Shown: positions 32,351 to 46,282, counted from the stretch's first letter. The stretch is DNA of 64,000 bases from Salvator merianae (GCA_003586115.2 QVOM02000034.1:140401846-140465845); one strand, 5' to 3'. The notes: generated by a model not told the origin, from the letters alone. Translations and numbers: made by a program.

Positions 32351-35300
32351 CTTCTGGTGCGCTCTTCTTTATCGAAGCCAAGTGAATTTCAGCTAAGTCA
32401 AGTAGATTTTAGTAGGGTGATGTGCAGCTCTTGTTGAGGGGGAAACTACCTTTTTGCTTGAAGTTCCAGTGAAGATATTGAAGGATCATCTAATGAATGG
32501 GGCAAAACTTGGGGTTCTTATACGCTTTTTGGCTAAGGTTTGGAAAACAGCTGAAAATGGATCAAAAACTGCTTTTTGATTGGTTACAAATAAAATTCAA
32601 AAATACAGAGACTTGGCAATCAGGGAGGGACGTGAGTTTTGCAAGTATCACAAAACAAAGTATTACATACACAGTTGTTTACTGTAAGGAATAGTCTCAC
32701 AGAGGAGACTGTTTTACAGTCTGGGGGGGGGCAGTACCAAAAAGGCTCTATCCTGGATCCCCATCCCATCAACTACTCTTCAAGTATTTTTTGTAGTGTT
32801 CTATGGTCCAGATCCCCATGCAGCCATACAGTCCATAGTCCTGAAGTCTTATAGATGTGAGTACACAATCCTGCTGTGCATGTCTTTGAACAGAATGCTG
32901 GTAACAACCCAACCATGTGCTTGAATAGAGCTGTGGGAGTTGTGGCGGAGCAGCTTATGATTGTGTCCTGTCCATTGCCCCTGTTGGGCAGGACCTGCTT
33001 TTTCCACTGGTCTTCTTGCTGAGCTACTGCCACTGTAACAACCTCTTGAGTACTTTAAGATCGGTGGCCATCACAATGAGTATTTTGGCTTGGGGGTTAG
33101 CCTCTTTAGTACTTTGGGGGTTGGGGGTTGTTCCTGTGGCTTTATTGGGGTGGCAGTCTGCTGCCAGATATCTGGCCATCCCACAATATAAGCATGATCC
33201 CTAAGAATGATGCCTGTTCCTTGTTTCAGTAGAGAGCTGGCTAAATCACCCACTGACAGTGTAGGGGTTCCTGGTGTTAGTAGGGGTCCCCATTTGGCCA
33301 TGGTAAGCTGGCAACCTTTGGGGACTGTAGATTCGCCAGGTACCCTTCCAACTTGCCTGTTAGTTGCATCCAACCTTCCAGGGTGTTGGGGTGCACTGAC
33401 AACATTTTGATATCTGAATTCAGTCCATCGCATGGCAAGGCTTTGATCCTACATTCCAAGGCACAATTAGCTGCAGCCTCCTTACTTTGTTTCAGCTTGG
33501 TGCATCCAGTGAATGACATGGTCTTATTGTGCCGGGACTTGGTACTGACCCAAATTTCCATTTTTCTAGACCCATCCACCTGATAGTGCCAAGGCCCATT
33601 GAGCTGCCATTCCCATCAGAAGGTTGACTGTGAACACTGTTCTCACCGGATCATCAGAGAAATCCTGTGCACAAACCCAGATATACATCTTCACTTTCAT
33701 CAGAAAGTTTCTCAACTTGGTGAAATCCCCATCAAACGTTCCTGTAATTTAACATTGGATTGTGGTGCCAGGCTTCTGCATGTGGGGATCCTGTGTGGGA
33801 TCGCCACTGTAACACTTATATGCCTCTTATGGATGTCTCCAGAGATGCTGTAGGAACAAGCAGTGCTACTGGAGTGAGAACTGCTGGCCATACCAGTGAA
33901 GCAGGTGGCACCACTGGCCTCAGCAGTGGGGAAAATCTGCTTGGTGGTGGTAGCGGTGGTGGAAGATGGACTGGCAGCATAGTGGCTGGTACTTCAGTAG
34001 CTAGGCTAGCAGGTTCCAAAGCTGGGGTGTCCTGTCACAATACTCCAGGTACCCAAGGATCCAGAAACCATCTTTAACAGTCCTTGATCAATCCACTTTT
34101 CTCTGCTCCTTGAAGCCACATAGACAATCCCTGGGACATTCATACCCAGCACCCTTCCATCACAGTATATTTTCCAGTGGGGTCCTCATATGGTTCAATA
34201 TACTTCAGTTTGACTTCTACATCTATTTCTGCTTGGCTGATTGCATACAGATCCCCTGTCTGATAGCACTGCTTCCTGGCATTGTTCCACCAAAGCTGTT
34301 CTCCTGTACAGATATGTGCACTGCCCCTTGATAATCCTGCCAGCTGGATAAATATGGGTGCTCTTTCTATAGCCATTCCACATCAGAACTTCTACCAGGC
34401 ATTTCTGGAGTGGTACTGTCCAGCTCTGTTTTTGACAGGACAGCCTCTGCCTCTGTAATTAGGAAAACTACACAGGCATTTCTGTCACAGGCATTTCATT
34501 GGTGGTAATGGGTACTGTGTCATTATCTCGTAGGTCAGAGATAAGGGGGTTCTTGTAATTCCACCAGTAATAGTTGTAATGAATCCATGAGCAGATTTAT
34601 AGTATGTAATTGAGGTCAAGAGTGGAGCCTAGCCAACCATCTGCTCTTCCAATCAGTATAGTTGAAGTTTTCCTGCTGGCCCCACTGTTTTGGAGTTTAA
34701 TTGACTGCAATGGATGTGGATCCTGGTGCACCAAAGTGTGTTCATCAGCACCTGACTCTCCCACACTGCTGGTAATGCTGGATTTGTGTGATCTGCTCTA
34801 TACTGGGAAGGACAATTAAACTCCCAGTTCACACCTTTTGATCTTTAAGTGATAGGGAGGTTTAATGGATAACTGACATGGCATGGATTCCAAAGAGAGA
34901 GTCCAGACTGCTTGGAATTTCCAAGATAAAACAATCCTTATTAAGCAGAAATCAAAAGAAATGCAATTGGAATAGCTCAGAATACAAGAGGCAGGCAAAG
35001 GAGAAGCAATTTTCTACAGGCTGAGAGCAAGCAGTGATCAGGCAGTCACTCAATTCGAGATCAGAGATACTTGTTGCAATGCAATGGTTTTGCTAGAGTT
35101 GTGAATTCTAATCAGCTGAGTTCTAAAGGGTTAGTGGCTAGTTTTCTTTTAACCCTTAGCAACCACTTCCCCACTTAGTTGTACAAACTCTCTCCCCAGC
35201 TCTCAGCTAGTCTAATCTGATTCTTGATACAAAGATCAAAGTGTTGTCCCCACTTAGCATTTTCTCCAACCCCAGTATTGACTCAGCTAAAAGGATCGGG

Positions 35301-37109
35301 GGAAACTGGAGCAAAGTCTCACCCTCACAATCTTCTCCTGGCTGATCTTCACCACACTGTTAGGGAAGGGGGAAAGTATTTTTTGTCTGGGATTTATGCC
35401 ACAGTAAAGAGGGGGCTTTTAAACCACAGAAGCAGAGGCAGACTCAGCACAAAGACCTCGAATACCTGGGAGGTCAAGCCTTCCTCGGACATTATCTGCT
35501 CCACATGGTTCTCAGATCCCGAGCCAAGCCAAACCCCAAGAGGCTCAAAAGTATTTGAGCAACAGAAGGGATACGGATCCCTGCCCCATGGCAGAGGACA
35601 GCAACACTTAGCAAGGACAGAACAGGGTGAAAACCAGACTATTAAAAAGACTGGGGAGCATGTAGTCCATGCCACCCAGGAATATTTGCAGCATTTGGAA
35701 CAAATCTTCATCCTAAAAGGTGCACTTGCCAGAGTTGCAGTTGCTGTGCAGTGTAGCTCCACTAGTCCAGTGCTCTGATATTAACATGTAGTGCTACATC
35801 AGCCTAGCAACACTGCCTAACACCAATTGGAGTCCAATTTGAAAAATGCACTTTTGAGAGTCCAAGCATGCACATTACTAAGCAGAAGCAATGAAAGCAG
35901 AACGGCTTACCCTGTAAACATAGCATGGTGAGAAGCTGCTAATGCAGCTGATATCAGGGATGCTGATGGCATGATTGACAAAGCTGTTGTTAGCGAGTAT
36001 AGACTAGTAGGGCTCAGCAGTTCTGAGCCGTCCAGGCAGACTGTCAGGCAAAAATCTGTCCAAAACCCACAATCATCCTTCTCTGGATGAGTATCCTAGA
36101 AAAGGCAAATGATTCATGCATCATGAGAAGACAAGTCTCAACACACCTTAGGACCACCGGAGTCACTCTTACTGTTCACAAATGTGTTGTATTTCTCACT
36201 GATCCAACACCTGTTGTTCATGTGCAGGGTTTTGCCCTAAGGATAACTGAACTTAAAGATGTCCTATATATCTGTATCAGCCAAGAAAAGCAGGAATATC
36301 ATAAACATGTAGACAAAAACCCTAACATCAAAGAGAGTAATGTTTTTTTTCCTCTTTCGGTTGTGGATTAGATGAGGGGACTTTAAATACTGCTGTGCTG
36401 GGGCACCAATACTCTGTTTGAGGATCCAGGCTCTGGTTAAAGAGAAGCTAAAGTGTTATCCACTGATGGAACTTTGGCAGATGATTCAGCAGGGTGTTAT
36501 AAAAGATAATAAATATGCTTATGTGCTTACAGGTACATGGAGCTGAAAGCTAGAAGGGTGTGACAACCATATGATACAGTGGAACCATGCTGCCAGGCTG
36601 AAGAGAAAAAACAAGTTCAAAAGTTTTAGCTGAGTCCACAATCTCCCCTTCCCATTTTGCTCTCTGTTACTCTATTTGAACAATAAAAGAACACCTAACT
36701 CAGAAATTACAGGGAAACGCAGATTGGATACAATGTATAAGCCCTAATAGAATAATTGTGCACCCTGCTATGTTCACAATGAGCCATGTAATTCAATAAG
36801 ATAAGAAATGCCTTGATAGCCAGACAGACAGTTTGGGCTCTACCTCTTGTTACCCCTCCTTTAGGAACCCATGTCAGCTAACTGCATTATTAAACCAACG
36901 CTTTCACTAAAGATCCCAAAGTTGTGTGAACTGGGAGCCAATTCCCCACATTAAAATCCAGTTCATGCAACAGGGGAGGACCTGTGTTTGCTGAAGGAGG
37001 GTCTGAAGAGAGGGATGGAGACTGGATTCTATTGTTCCAGCTGAAGGGAAATTCTGGAGGATAGCCCATGGGAAGACGATCACCTACTGTATTAGTTGTT
37101 TCAGGCTGC
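32351..37109. other. Intergenic region, no gene recognised
   Basis: Between TMCO1 and ALDH9A1. Around 33000-34400 several medium frames lie on the minus strand (for example 33579-33277, 33433-33071 and 34376-34140), which look like pieces of one decayed coding region, but I could not name a family. The 184-codon + frame at 35224-35778 is likewise unassigned: it has no membrane segment, no obvious motif and no splice context. A retroelement origin is the simplest guess. Confidence 0.4.
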
Positions 37110-37112
37110 ATA

Positions 37113-37292
37113 GGCCCTTTCTGCACTTGGGCTTATTCCAGATTATATCTCAGAATAGGGACCTGCCATCTGCATGCTAGTGCAGATTATCGTAGGCCTT
37201 GAGCAAGACCTTTCATAGTTTGCACTAGCATGTGGATAGCAGGTCCCTATTCCGGGATATAATCCGCAGTAAGGCCAAGTGCAGAAAGGGCC
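37113..37292. mobile_element. 180-bp palindromic MITE with 16-bp termini GGCCCTTTCTGCACTT
   Basis: The two halves (about 37113-37182 and 37221-37292) are near reverse complements, so the whole element could fold on itself. ATA flanks it on both sides (37110-37112 and 37293-37295), a 3-bp target duplication. The same 16-bp terminus opens another element at 48367. A PIF/Harbinger-type origin is possible from the 3-bp duplication, but no transposase is present. Confidence 0.85.
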
Positions 37293-37295
37293 ATA

Positions 37296-38636
37296 GTGTC
37301 TGGAAACCGTCCTGGCACAACTCTCCAAGATGCTATCTCCTTTCTCCATGTGGCCTCCTCCTCCACCACCTTAAGTGTGTCTTCCTTCTCTTCTCCTCCC
37401 TACATCTGGATTCCTCCTCTCTGCATCTAGGCTCCTCCTGCTGCTGGCATTGCTGTGCCTCCTCATAGTGCCTTTCCTTGGTCTTTCTGTTTGTGACCTC
37501 AGTTCATAGCAGGTGCGAGTCATGCACTGCATACCATTGCTCCAATAAAACCTGTGGCACTCCTCTTGGAAGACCTTCTGAGCTTGCTTCTGCATCTCCA
37601 TGGAGGCCCCTCTCCAGCACCTTGACTTCCTTCTAGCAAGCCTGGAGGCTAGAGAAATGTCTGCTTCCTCTCACTTATTACCTACAATGGCAGGTACATC
37701 AGTTGGGAATCCTATGGCCATCTCTGTTCATAGCAGAACCCATTTGTATAAAGCTTCAGATCCCTTTCTGACCTCAGGCCAATTGCCACTAAAGAGCGAT
37801 GAATTCCGGCCTGCATGGAAACCAGTGGCTATATATACTTTGTGAAGGTTCTGCTGAGTGTTGTAACTTTTTGATCCTGCAGACAGCCTTCTCAGTAGTA
37901 AAGTTCATTGCCCTTCCAAAACGGCACCCTGTCTTTACCAGGAACAAGTTTCATATCCCTTAACAATCCTTGCACATGCTGTGTGGACCACTCTCTCTGC
38001 AACTTTGGGTTTTTGAGTTTATGCAACTGTCATTCTCTGCATGCAGCCAACAGTTCACCAGAATCCTCCACTTCAGCCCTGCTCTTCCAGCTGGAATTAG
38101 CTAAGTGTTGCTTCTGACAGCCGTTCCTTCTACTATTCCTCTTCCTCCATGGTTGCTGTGGTTCTGGAGGGTTTGGAACAACAAATAATACACAGTGTTG
38201 GATGACCATTAGAGGAGACTGGAGAAACATAGGGGCAGTGTTAACCCAGTCATCCCCAATGGGGGAGTTTAAAAGGAAACAAAAGTGCTAAATGATAGCT
38301 TTGGGAAGCAGTCACAAACCATGAGACTCCTTTGAGCAACACACAGATAGATGACAATCAGCAGCTATAGCATATGACAGATATGAAGGGTATATAAGGG
38401 ATCATATACTATACACAATTCCCTTTGCAGGATTTTCAAACCATTCATCAGCAACATATTTATGTTTGCATGAACTTCTCTGGCAATCCCAATGGACTGA
38501 CGATTTTGTTTTGTTCCCATGTGTGATGTGAGAAAATAATGCTCTTTCCAGAGTGCACATGGACAATGGGCCACAACTCTGATCCATGTGCACAATGGCA
38601 GATGCCATGCAAAGACATTAAACTTGTATGGTTAGA
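37296..38636. other. Intergenic region, no gene recognised
   Basis: Minus-strand frames 37601-37371 and 38230-38030 are rich in Arg, Glu and Gln and may belong to an old transposon ORF, but no domain could be named. The rest is unremarkable. Confidence 0.4.
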
Positions 38637-39540
38637 CAATCATGGAGTTGGAAGGGACCCCCAGGGTCATCGAGTCCAACCCTCTGCTCAGTGCAGGATT
38701 CACTAAACCATCTTAGACAAATGTCTGGCCAGCCTCTCCATCGAGACATCCAGTGAAGGAGAGCTCACCACCTCCCGTTGCAACCTCTTCCATTGACTGA
38801 TCGCCCTTACTGTCAGAAAGTTCGTTCTAATATCTAGCCTGTATCTGCTCCCTTAAAATTTCATCCCATTGTTTCTAGTCCTTTCGTCTTGTGTAAGTGA
38901 GAATAGTGCCAATCCTTCTGCACTGTGACAGCCCTTCAGATACTTGAAAATAGCTATCATGTCTCCACTCAGTCTTCTCTTCTGCAGGCTAAATATTCCT
39001 AGATCCTTTAACTGTTCCTCGTAGGACATGGTTTGCAGACCACTCACCATTTTGGTTGCCCTCCTCTGAATTTGCTCCAGTTTGTCAATGTCTTTTTTAA
39101 ATTGGGGTGCCCAGAAGGGGACACAGTATTCCAGATGAGGTCTGACCAAGGTAGAGTAAAGAGGAATAATTACTTCTCGTGATCTAGACTCTATGCTCCT
39201 CTTGATACATCCCAGGATGGTGTTTGCCTTTTTTGCAGTTGCATCACACTGTTGACTCATGTTTAATCTGTGATCTACTAGTACACCCAGATCCTTTTCA
39301 CATGTGCTGCTGCTCAGTGAGGTTCCTCCCATTCTTTATTAGATATTGCCATTTTTCTTACTCAGATGTAGGACTTTGCATTTCACCCTGTTAAATATAA
39401 TTCTGTTAGTTTCAGCCCACTGTTCAAGCTTGATTAGATCTTTTTGAATCCTTTCCTTCTCCTCCCTAGTGTTAGCAATCCCTCCTAGCTTTGTGTCATC
39501 TGTAAATTTTATCAGCGTTCCCTGAACTCCCTCATCCAGA
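38637..39540 (-). mobile_element. CR1 LINE 3' fragment, minus strand
   Basis: The 3' end reads, on the + strand, CATGGAGTTGGAAGGGACCC with a following GTCATCGAGTCCAACCC, a well-known CR1 3' end. On the minus strand 39332-38853 is open for 159 codons with [31 protein letters not shown] and [20 protein letters not shown]. It is the same subfamily as the copy at 10170-11255 but has the LVRPHLEYC block once. A DDTKL box is visible near 39495. Confidence 0.93.
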
Positions 39541-40373
39541 TTGATTGTTATGATTGTTAGCTATTGCTCGGACTCATAGCTACAGACAGCCCCAGTGGGA
39601 CAATGTCCTAGATCATTTGTGCATCAAAATGGGAGTGTCCCATAACTGGCACACAAAAGCCAAATGACATATGCTGTGAGTATCACATATGATGGCTGCC
39701 TTCCTCTACACATCTGCTGATAATTCTGTGCAAGCTAAAACAACATTTGCACCTAAAGCATCTTGAGAATGGTTTTGATTAAATGGATTAAGACAGGGCA
39801 CTTTGACAAGGGGGTGGGTTATTTGTTTGCATGGAGGTTCATAAAGCAAACAGCCTACTTTGAAATGCTGTTGTGGAAAATGAACCTGAGGGATTTTAGA
39901 GATTGCATGCTTCCCTTGACTCTAGGAATTTGCCTGTTCTGCTTCTTGGGTTCCCTTTTATATGTGTGGCTGTCTCTTTGTGTTCCCATGAGCAAATGGT
40001 GGCAATATGCTTGGATTTCCATTTGCTGATTCCAGGTTAGAGAGGCCCTTTTTTGAGACACAAATCACAGTTTATGGATTTGGTTGTGAAAAAGTCTTTA
40101 CAATGCAAGTGTTTAGGTTGGGATCATGCAGGGCAGGGCAAAAAGATAGGGGCTCCATGGAGTATGCCCTTCAGCTTGGCTGTGAATCCTTAAGAAAATG
40201 TGGCGTCACAGTATTCATTCTAGAAGAAATATATGATTTAGCACATGTTGATCGCTGGCTAAAACTGCCAGAATGTGGCAAGACCAAAGTCCAAAGATCA
40301 CTTGTCTTGGAACATGTACAGAAATGCTGGAGCATATTTCCCAACAACTAGTTGTTATCAAGCCCAATTCAAG

Positions 40374-40790
40374 ATTGACTTTACAAAATCCTAAACAACT
40401 TGGTCCCCAAATATCTAAAGGAGTGCTTCCTCCACATAGACTTGCCTATCAGTTAAAATATGCAGGAGAGGCATTCTTGGTAGTGCTACCACTACCAGCA
40501 GAGAAGATGCAAGAGCATGGGAGAGGATCTTCTTTCTTGTAACCCCCAGGTTGTGGAATGACCTCCTCTCTGATGTACATCTAGCCCTGTCATTGTATGT
40601 TTTTAGAGATATGGTAAATAAGTACTTTTTTATACTAACCTTTGGCTAAGAGGTAGCTTGCCCTCTCCTTTCAGGTGTTATTGTCTCTGGTTTTTAATGA
40701 ATTGATTTTACCAGCTCTTTTAGAATATTGTAACTCATTGTGTGACCTTAGGGTATAAGGTAGGATAGAAAGGTAAATAAATAAGCACAT
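40374..40790 (+). mobile_element. LINE 3' tail, L2-like, plus strand
   Basis: Sequence of the type CCCAGGTTGTGGAATGACCT, then a TTTTAGAATATTGTAAC segment and a final GGTAAATAAATAA run, is what the 3' end of an L2-like LINE ORF2 and its tail look like. Frames are broken and no RT is present. Confidence 0.55.
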
Positions 40791-40866
40791 GATACTATTC
40801 ATTAGCTCAGCTGGTGGGCTGACCAGGGGCACCTGCTTTCTTTCTGACAAATGGAACAGGAGTCTA

Positions 40867-41360
40867 CAGAGTGGCCAAAAGTTTTGAGACTGACACCAAT
40901 TTTGGTTTTCACAAAATTTGCTACTTCAGTGGTTGTATATCTTCAGGTCAGATGTTTCTAAGGTATGCTGAAGTACAATTATAAGCATTTCATAAGTGTT
41001 TTAACGTTTACTGACAAATACATCAAGTTTATGCAAATATTTATAGTGTTGACCCGTCTTTTTCAAGAGTTCTGCAATTCGCCCTGGCATGCTGGATATC
41101 AGTTTCTGGGCCAAATCCTGACTGGCGGCAATCCATTCTTGCCTAATCAGTGCTTGGAGTTTACCACAAGTTCTGTGTTTGTCCACTTGCATTTTGAGGA
41201 TTGACCACAGGTTCTCAATGGGATTGAGATCTGGGAGGTTTCCTGGCCATGAACCCAAAATTTCAATATAGTGTTCACCAAGCCACTTCGTTAAAAACCG
41301 CCTAAAGCCATGCTTCCAATTTCCACATTCATATAATACACCACAAATATCCATAGAATC
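40867..41360 (-). mobile_element. Tc1-like transposon fragment, one end and transposase C-terminus
   Basis: A TA at 40865-40866 precedes the terminus CAGAGTGGCCAAAAGTTTTG. The minus strand from 41354 to 41001 is open for 117 codons and encodes the end of a Tc1-type transposase with GNLPDLNPIENLW, the last catalytic-Glu block, followed by the helical C-terminus. The other half of the element, with the DNA-binding domain and the second terminus, is missing. It differs from the element at 22249-23794 in its terminal sequence. Confidence 0.88.
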
Positions 41361-41454
41361 TTTTCTTCAAATAAAAAGTCTGTTGATGTTCTAGCAAGGA
41401 TATAAAAATATAGTTTCAATAGATACATTTGCTGCAATATTCCCATTATATTCA

Positions 41455-43998
41455 ATATATTTTATTTATTGATTGATTATTTGCATTTTTATCCCGCCCT
41501 GTACCCAAAGGTCTCAGGATGGATTACAATATTAAAAATCAATATAAAATGAACATACTAAAACAATAACAATGCTGAAAATGGGGAGGAAAGGCTGTTT
41601 CCTTATTTAGCCAAAGGCTAGGGCAAAGAGGTGTGTCTTCAATGCTTTCCTAAAGTGAAGGTGCATGCCACACCTCAGTGGGGAGACTATTCCACAGTCT
41701 GAGAGCCATCACTGAGAAGGCCCTATCCAGGGTGCCCATCCCTTTTGCTACTGAAGGTGGTGGTACAACCAGAAGGGCACCCCCTGCAGACCCTAAGACA
41801 TGGGCAGATCGATATGGAAGAAGGCATTCCTTTAGATATTTGGGGCCTTATAGGTTAAGGTTAACACCTTGAATTGGGCTCAGTAGCAAATGGGCAGTTA
41901 GTGCAGCTCTTTTAAGACCAACGTGATGTGCATCCGGCCAGCTGTTCCGGTCAGCAGCCTAGCAGCTGCATTCTGCAGCAGCTGCAGCTTCTAAACCATC
42001 TTCAAGGGCAGCCCCATGTACAGCGCATTACAATAGTCCAGTCTGGAAGTTAGCAGAGCATGGATAACTGTGGCCAAATCATCTCTATCTGGACGGGGCC
42101 TTAGGTGTTGGACCAGCTGTAGCTGGGAACAGGCACTCTTGGCCACAACCTCCACCTAAGCTTCAAGCGTCAGCACAGAGTCCAAGAGCACCCCTAGATT
42201 TCGTACCTGTCCCTTCCAGGGCATTACAACCCCATCAAGAACAGGACGCCTCTCAACTTCACGGACTCAAGACCCAGTGACACACGGCACCTCCATCTTG
42301 TCTGGATTCAGCTTCAATTTATTGGCCCTCATCTAGCCCATTACCTCCTCCAGACACTTGTCAAGCACTTCAACCACTTCTCTTGACTCAGATGGCACAG
42401 AGAGACAGAGCTGGATGTCTTCAGACACCTCACTCCAAATCTCCTGATGATCTCTCCCATCAGATGTTTGATCCCAGCAGATCAAACATATAGATGTTAA
42501 AGAGCATGGGAGGTAAGATCGATCCCTGAAGAACCCCACAAGTGAGTTCCCAAGGTGTTGAGCAAGAATCTCCCACTATCACTCTATGGGATAGGCCTTG
42601 GAGATAGGAATAGAACCAATGCAACACACTGCCTCCGAAACTCTATAGCCTTTCCAGGACGATACCATGGTCAATGGTATCAAAAGCTGCCGAGAGATCC
42701 AGAAGAATCAACAGGGTTGTACTGCCCCATCTCTCTCCCAGAGAAGGTCATGAAACAGGACAACCAAGGCAGTTTCCATGCCATACCTGGGCCTGAAGCG
42801 AGATTGAAATGGGTCCAGATAATCAGCTTCTTCCAAGCATGCCTGCAGTTGGAATGCCACAGCTCTCTCCAATATCTTGCCCAAAAAAGGTATGTTAGCC
42901 ACTGGGCAATAGTTGTTTAAATCTTCTGGATCCAGGGAGGCCCTCTTGAGGAGGGGGTGTACCACTGCCTCCTTAAGAGCCAGCGGGACCACCCCATCTC
43001 TCAAAGAGGCATTCACTACTCCCTGGGCCCACCTGGTCATACCTGCTGGCTAGCTTTTATCAGCCAAGAAGGGCAAGGATCCAGAAGGCATGTTGTCAGT
43101 CGAACTCCTGCAGGTAGCTTGTCCACGTCCTCAGGCTGCAACAATTGAAACTGATCCAAAATAACTGGACCAGATGGTTCTCTGGACACTTCCTCTGGAC
43201 TATTCTCAATTGTGACATCCAATCCCTTACAAATCTAAGCAACTTTGTCCTCAAAGTGTCTTGCAAATTTGTCACAGCAGATATTGCATGACCATTGCCC
43301 ATGCTCCATTGGGCTAGATCTTATGATACCATTCACCACTCTGAAGAGTTCTGCTGGACGGCTACCCAAGGATGCAATGGTGATAAAGAAAAAACTCCAC
43401 TGCCACATGGTAGGCATGATAATGTGCTCTAACCTGTGTTTGGTCAGACTCACAGCGGGATTTGTGTCACCTGCGCTTTAGCTGTCAACCTTCCTGTTTC
43501 ATTGCCCACAGCTCCATGGAATACCAAGGTGCTTTACAGGCTCTACAGGTATGCCAAGAGCACTTAGGAATGATCACGTCAATGGTCCTGCTCATCTCCT
43601 GATTCCAGAGAGAGACCAGAACCTCAGCAGGTGCACTATCCATGCCAACCAGAAAATCCCCAAGAACATTCAGAAATTCCTCTGATTCCATAAGTCTCTG
43701 GGGGCAGACCATCTCAATAGGTCCCCCATCCCTCCAGAGGGGTGCTGCCACTGCAAGTCCAAATCTCACCAGCTAATGGGCTGACCACTAGCCTTCCTAT
43801 CAATGGCTTGTCACCATTTGGCTCTGAGGGAAAAACCAGATCAAGGGTATGACCTGCTTTATGAGTTGGGCCCATTACATACAGAGACAGCCCCATGGTT
43901 GCCATGGAGGCCATGAAGAGCTGAGCCAGCCCACTATGCATAGCCTCCACATGGATGTTGAAATCCCCCAACACTACTGTGGCAGGGGCTTTCAACAA
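41455..43998 (-). mobile_element. L2-like LINE (endonuclease end to 3' tail), minus strand
   Basis: The 3' tail at 41455-41540 includes TTTTATCCCGCCCTGTACCC. Upward on the minus strand, 43040-42708 carries the RT segment with VVHPLLKRASLDPEDLNNYC, LGKILERAVAFQLQACLE and YLDPFQSRFRPRYG. At 43998-43714 is the end of the AP endonuclease domain with VVLGDFNIHVEA and THKAGHTLDLVFP. All parts are in order over 2.5 kb but in shifting frames, so the copy is inactive. The clade could be L2 or the related Vingi. The same family is seen at 5085-5960. Confidence 0.85.
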
Positions 43999-46262
43999 TA
44001 TAGCTTATGAACTTTTACATTTTAAAAAAAATGTACATAACAGAAAAACATTACAACTCAAAATCAATTATTTTGTATCAAATTACCTAAATGAAGCCTC
44101 TATGTCGATCAATAATTCAGTGACACTGAGCATGCGTCATCAAGAGTAATAATTCAGTTACAACTTTGAATAACTAATAAAATTATTAACATTGCACAAA
44201 ACTTGCAGACTTGCACAAATTAAACCTGGCAGTAAAATTATTCAGAAAAGCTGGCTCCAGCATTTGGAGGTTTGAACTAAGGCGGCATAATTATTTCAAT
44301 AGCAGGTGAAGTGTATGTTTAGAGGGAGTCAACTGGGTTTCTAGAGCAGGAATAATATCTGGTAAAGGCTTTTAAATGGAGTAGAAATTCATTTTAACAT
44401 TTTCTCCATTCATAGGTATAGCTGATAAGTAAGTGTTTCATTAAGTACTATATCCCATAGTTTTCTGCACCAGTTATATAAGGTTATTTTCAGACTATTG
44501 GACAAGAACACTAGTAGTAAAAATACGTATCCTTCATTTGTGTGCCAGCAGTTTGGAGACGTGTCTATCATCCTGGAAAGAGGTTTGTGTTCTTTATGAC
44601 CTGTGCAATATCTTTAATGATGTTTCTTGTATATTAGCTGAAGAAAACCTAGAGATGTGAGATGTTCTTACTTTTGACCATTCCTTGGAATTGTGCTCTA
44701 GAGCACTGTAAGTCTGCTCCCCCTGGGATTTTAAACCTTTACAAGAACATTTTAACATCAAGCAAGATCATATACATTTTCGCCACCAATCCTTTTTTTG
44801 CTGCTTTTATTATCCTGTGGAGGTTTCCCCAGTTTGTTGTTTGTTCTAATCATTGCTTGTCTTAATTCCTTGGAATTCAAACAATTGAATAAAGCAATTG
44901 AATTTATACCAATTAAGATTTAACAGCTGCAAAGTATTTCTGACAGAATCTAGAGTTTAGTTTTCCTTTGAATAAAAATATTTTAAACATAAAAGTTAGA
45001 CCCCTTCTAGCGTTTTCTAGTCACTAGGAGTAAGTGCAGGTGTGACATTACTGGAGAGGGTAAAGGCAAACGTTTCTTCCTCAGTTAAACCAACCTGTCA
45101 GTGCACATATTAGCATCACTTTTGCACTGCATTTATTTTTGTTTGGGGGGGGTCATCAAGAGGGTGGGGTTGCATTTCAGGATGTTCTTTCAAAATCTGA
45201 CCACCATCTGTGTGAGGAGGTTTGCATTAAAAATAAATTTGAAAGGTATTGTAATACTACTGTAAATTTGATGCCTTTGAGCCTCTTTGACCAGAGTTTC
45301 TTTTTCAAAAGAAAAGAGATTTAGCAACTATGAGGGGCTTATTTTGGGTAATAAAGTTTATAATGCACAAGAAAAAACAAACAGAAGTGAGTGGGTGCTT
45401 GGCTAACATACGGGTATTTTCAAGAGGAACAGTCACAGAAGCAGTAGGCAGACACAGGTAAGAACCCGTGACTGCTTCTCAAGTCTGGCAAAGGAAGTGC
45501 AAGAGGCAACTGCAGGATGTTATTTAGATCCCGCAAATGCCTCTTTTCTCGGAAACTCTTTACGTCCAGAAGTAGTTACCAGAATATAGTTTTTAGGGAA
45601 ATTAGGCTCCCTGCTATACAAATCCCACTGAACTGGTGAACTTGGCTGATTTGCACAGCCAAGCTGGCAAATTTAACATCCTCAACTTGTAGGGATCTTG
45701 TTTTTTCAAATGTTTTGTGGCTCACTTCATCAGTCAAGTATAGTTGTACACAACAAGTCAATTAAATGGTTTGTTTAATATAGAGATTGCCATTACAAGC
45801 TTTTTTTCCTAGAAAATCATTTCATGTTTAGTATGGGTCAATTAATTTCAGTTTTTCCATCCTTGCCTTTTTTCAGTTAATGGCAGCATACATTGGTTAT
45901 AAAATAAGTCAAAATATCGGTAGCTTAGAAAACTTTGTCAGGCATTTTCAGTGGTCACACCACACATCTAGTTTTAGAATTCCCTTTCCAATGAAATTTT
46001 CACCGGTCCTTTCCTTTGATGCTGTTTTTAACAGACAGTTCATGAAAGCTGCCCTACGACTTTTACTAACCGGTATCACGAAAATGTAATAGATACATTA
46101 ACCCATCCATTACTCCTGAATTCCTCCTTCCTATTTACATAAGCAGAAACGTTTACTGATCTTCTTCTTTCCTCGGATTTTTCCAGTCCCTTTCTTGTTA
46201 CTCCTCCTCTTTTCTATTCATCCGAGCGATTAAGCTCCTCCTTAATTGGTCGAAGTGCTCGA
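43999..46262. other. Intergenic region, nothing recognised
   Basis: AT-rich, short frames only (up to 69 codons). GC content rises after about 46180 towards the putative ALDH9A1 promoter. Confidence 0.6.
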
Positions 46263-46281
46263 GGGGAGGGGAGGGGAGGGG
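46263..46281 (+). promoter_or_regulatory. G-quadruplex-type tract in putative ALDH9A1 promoter
   Basis: Four runs of GGGG separated by single A bases, a textbook four-tract G-quadruplex motif. It lies about 100 bases before the strong splice donor at 46381. Such tracts are frequent in TATA-less promoters. Promoter function is inferred from position only. Confidence 0.5.
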
Positions 46282-46282
46282 A

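Noticed and set aside
33071..34376. Minus-strand frames that look like pieces of a decayed viral or transposon protein
   Set aside because: No motif firm enough to name a family; neither LTRs nor a primer site were found around them.
35224..35778. 184-codon + frame and its 122-codon minus counterpart
   Set aside because: No domain, no splice context and both strands open; left as unassigned intergenic sequence.
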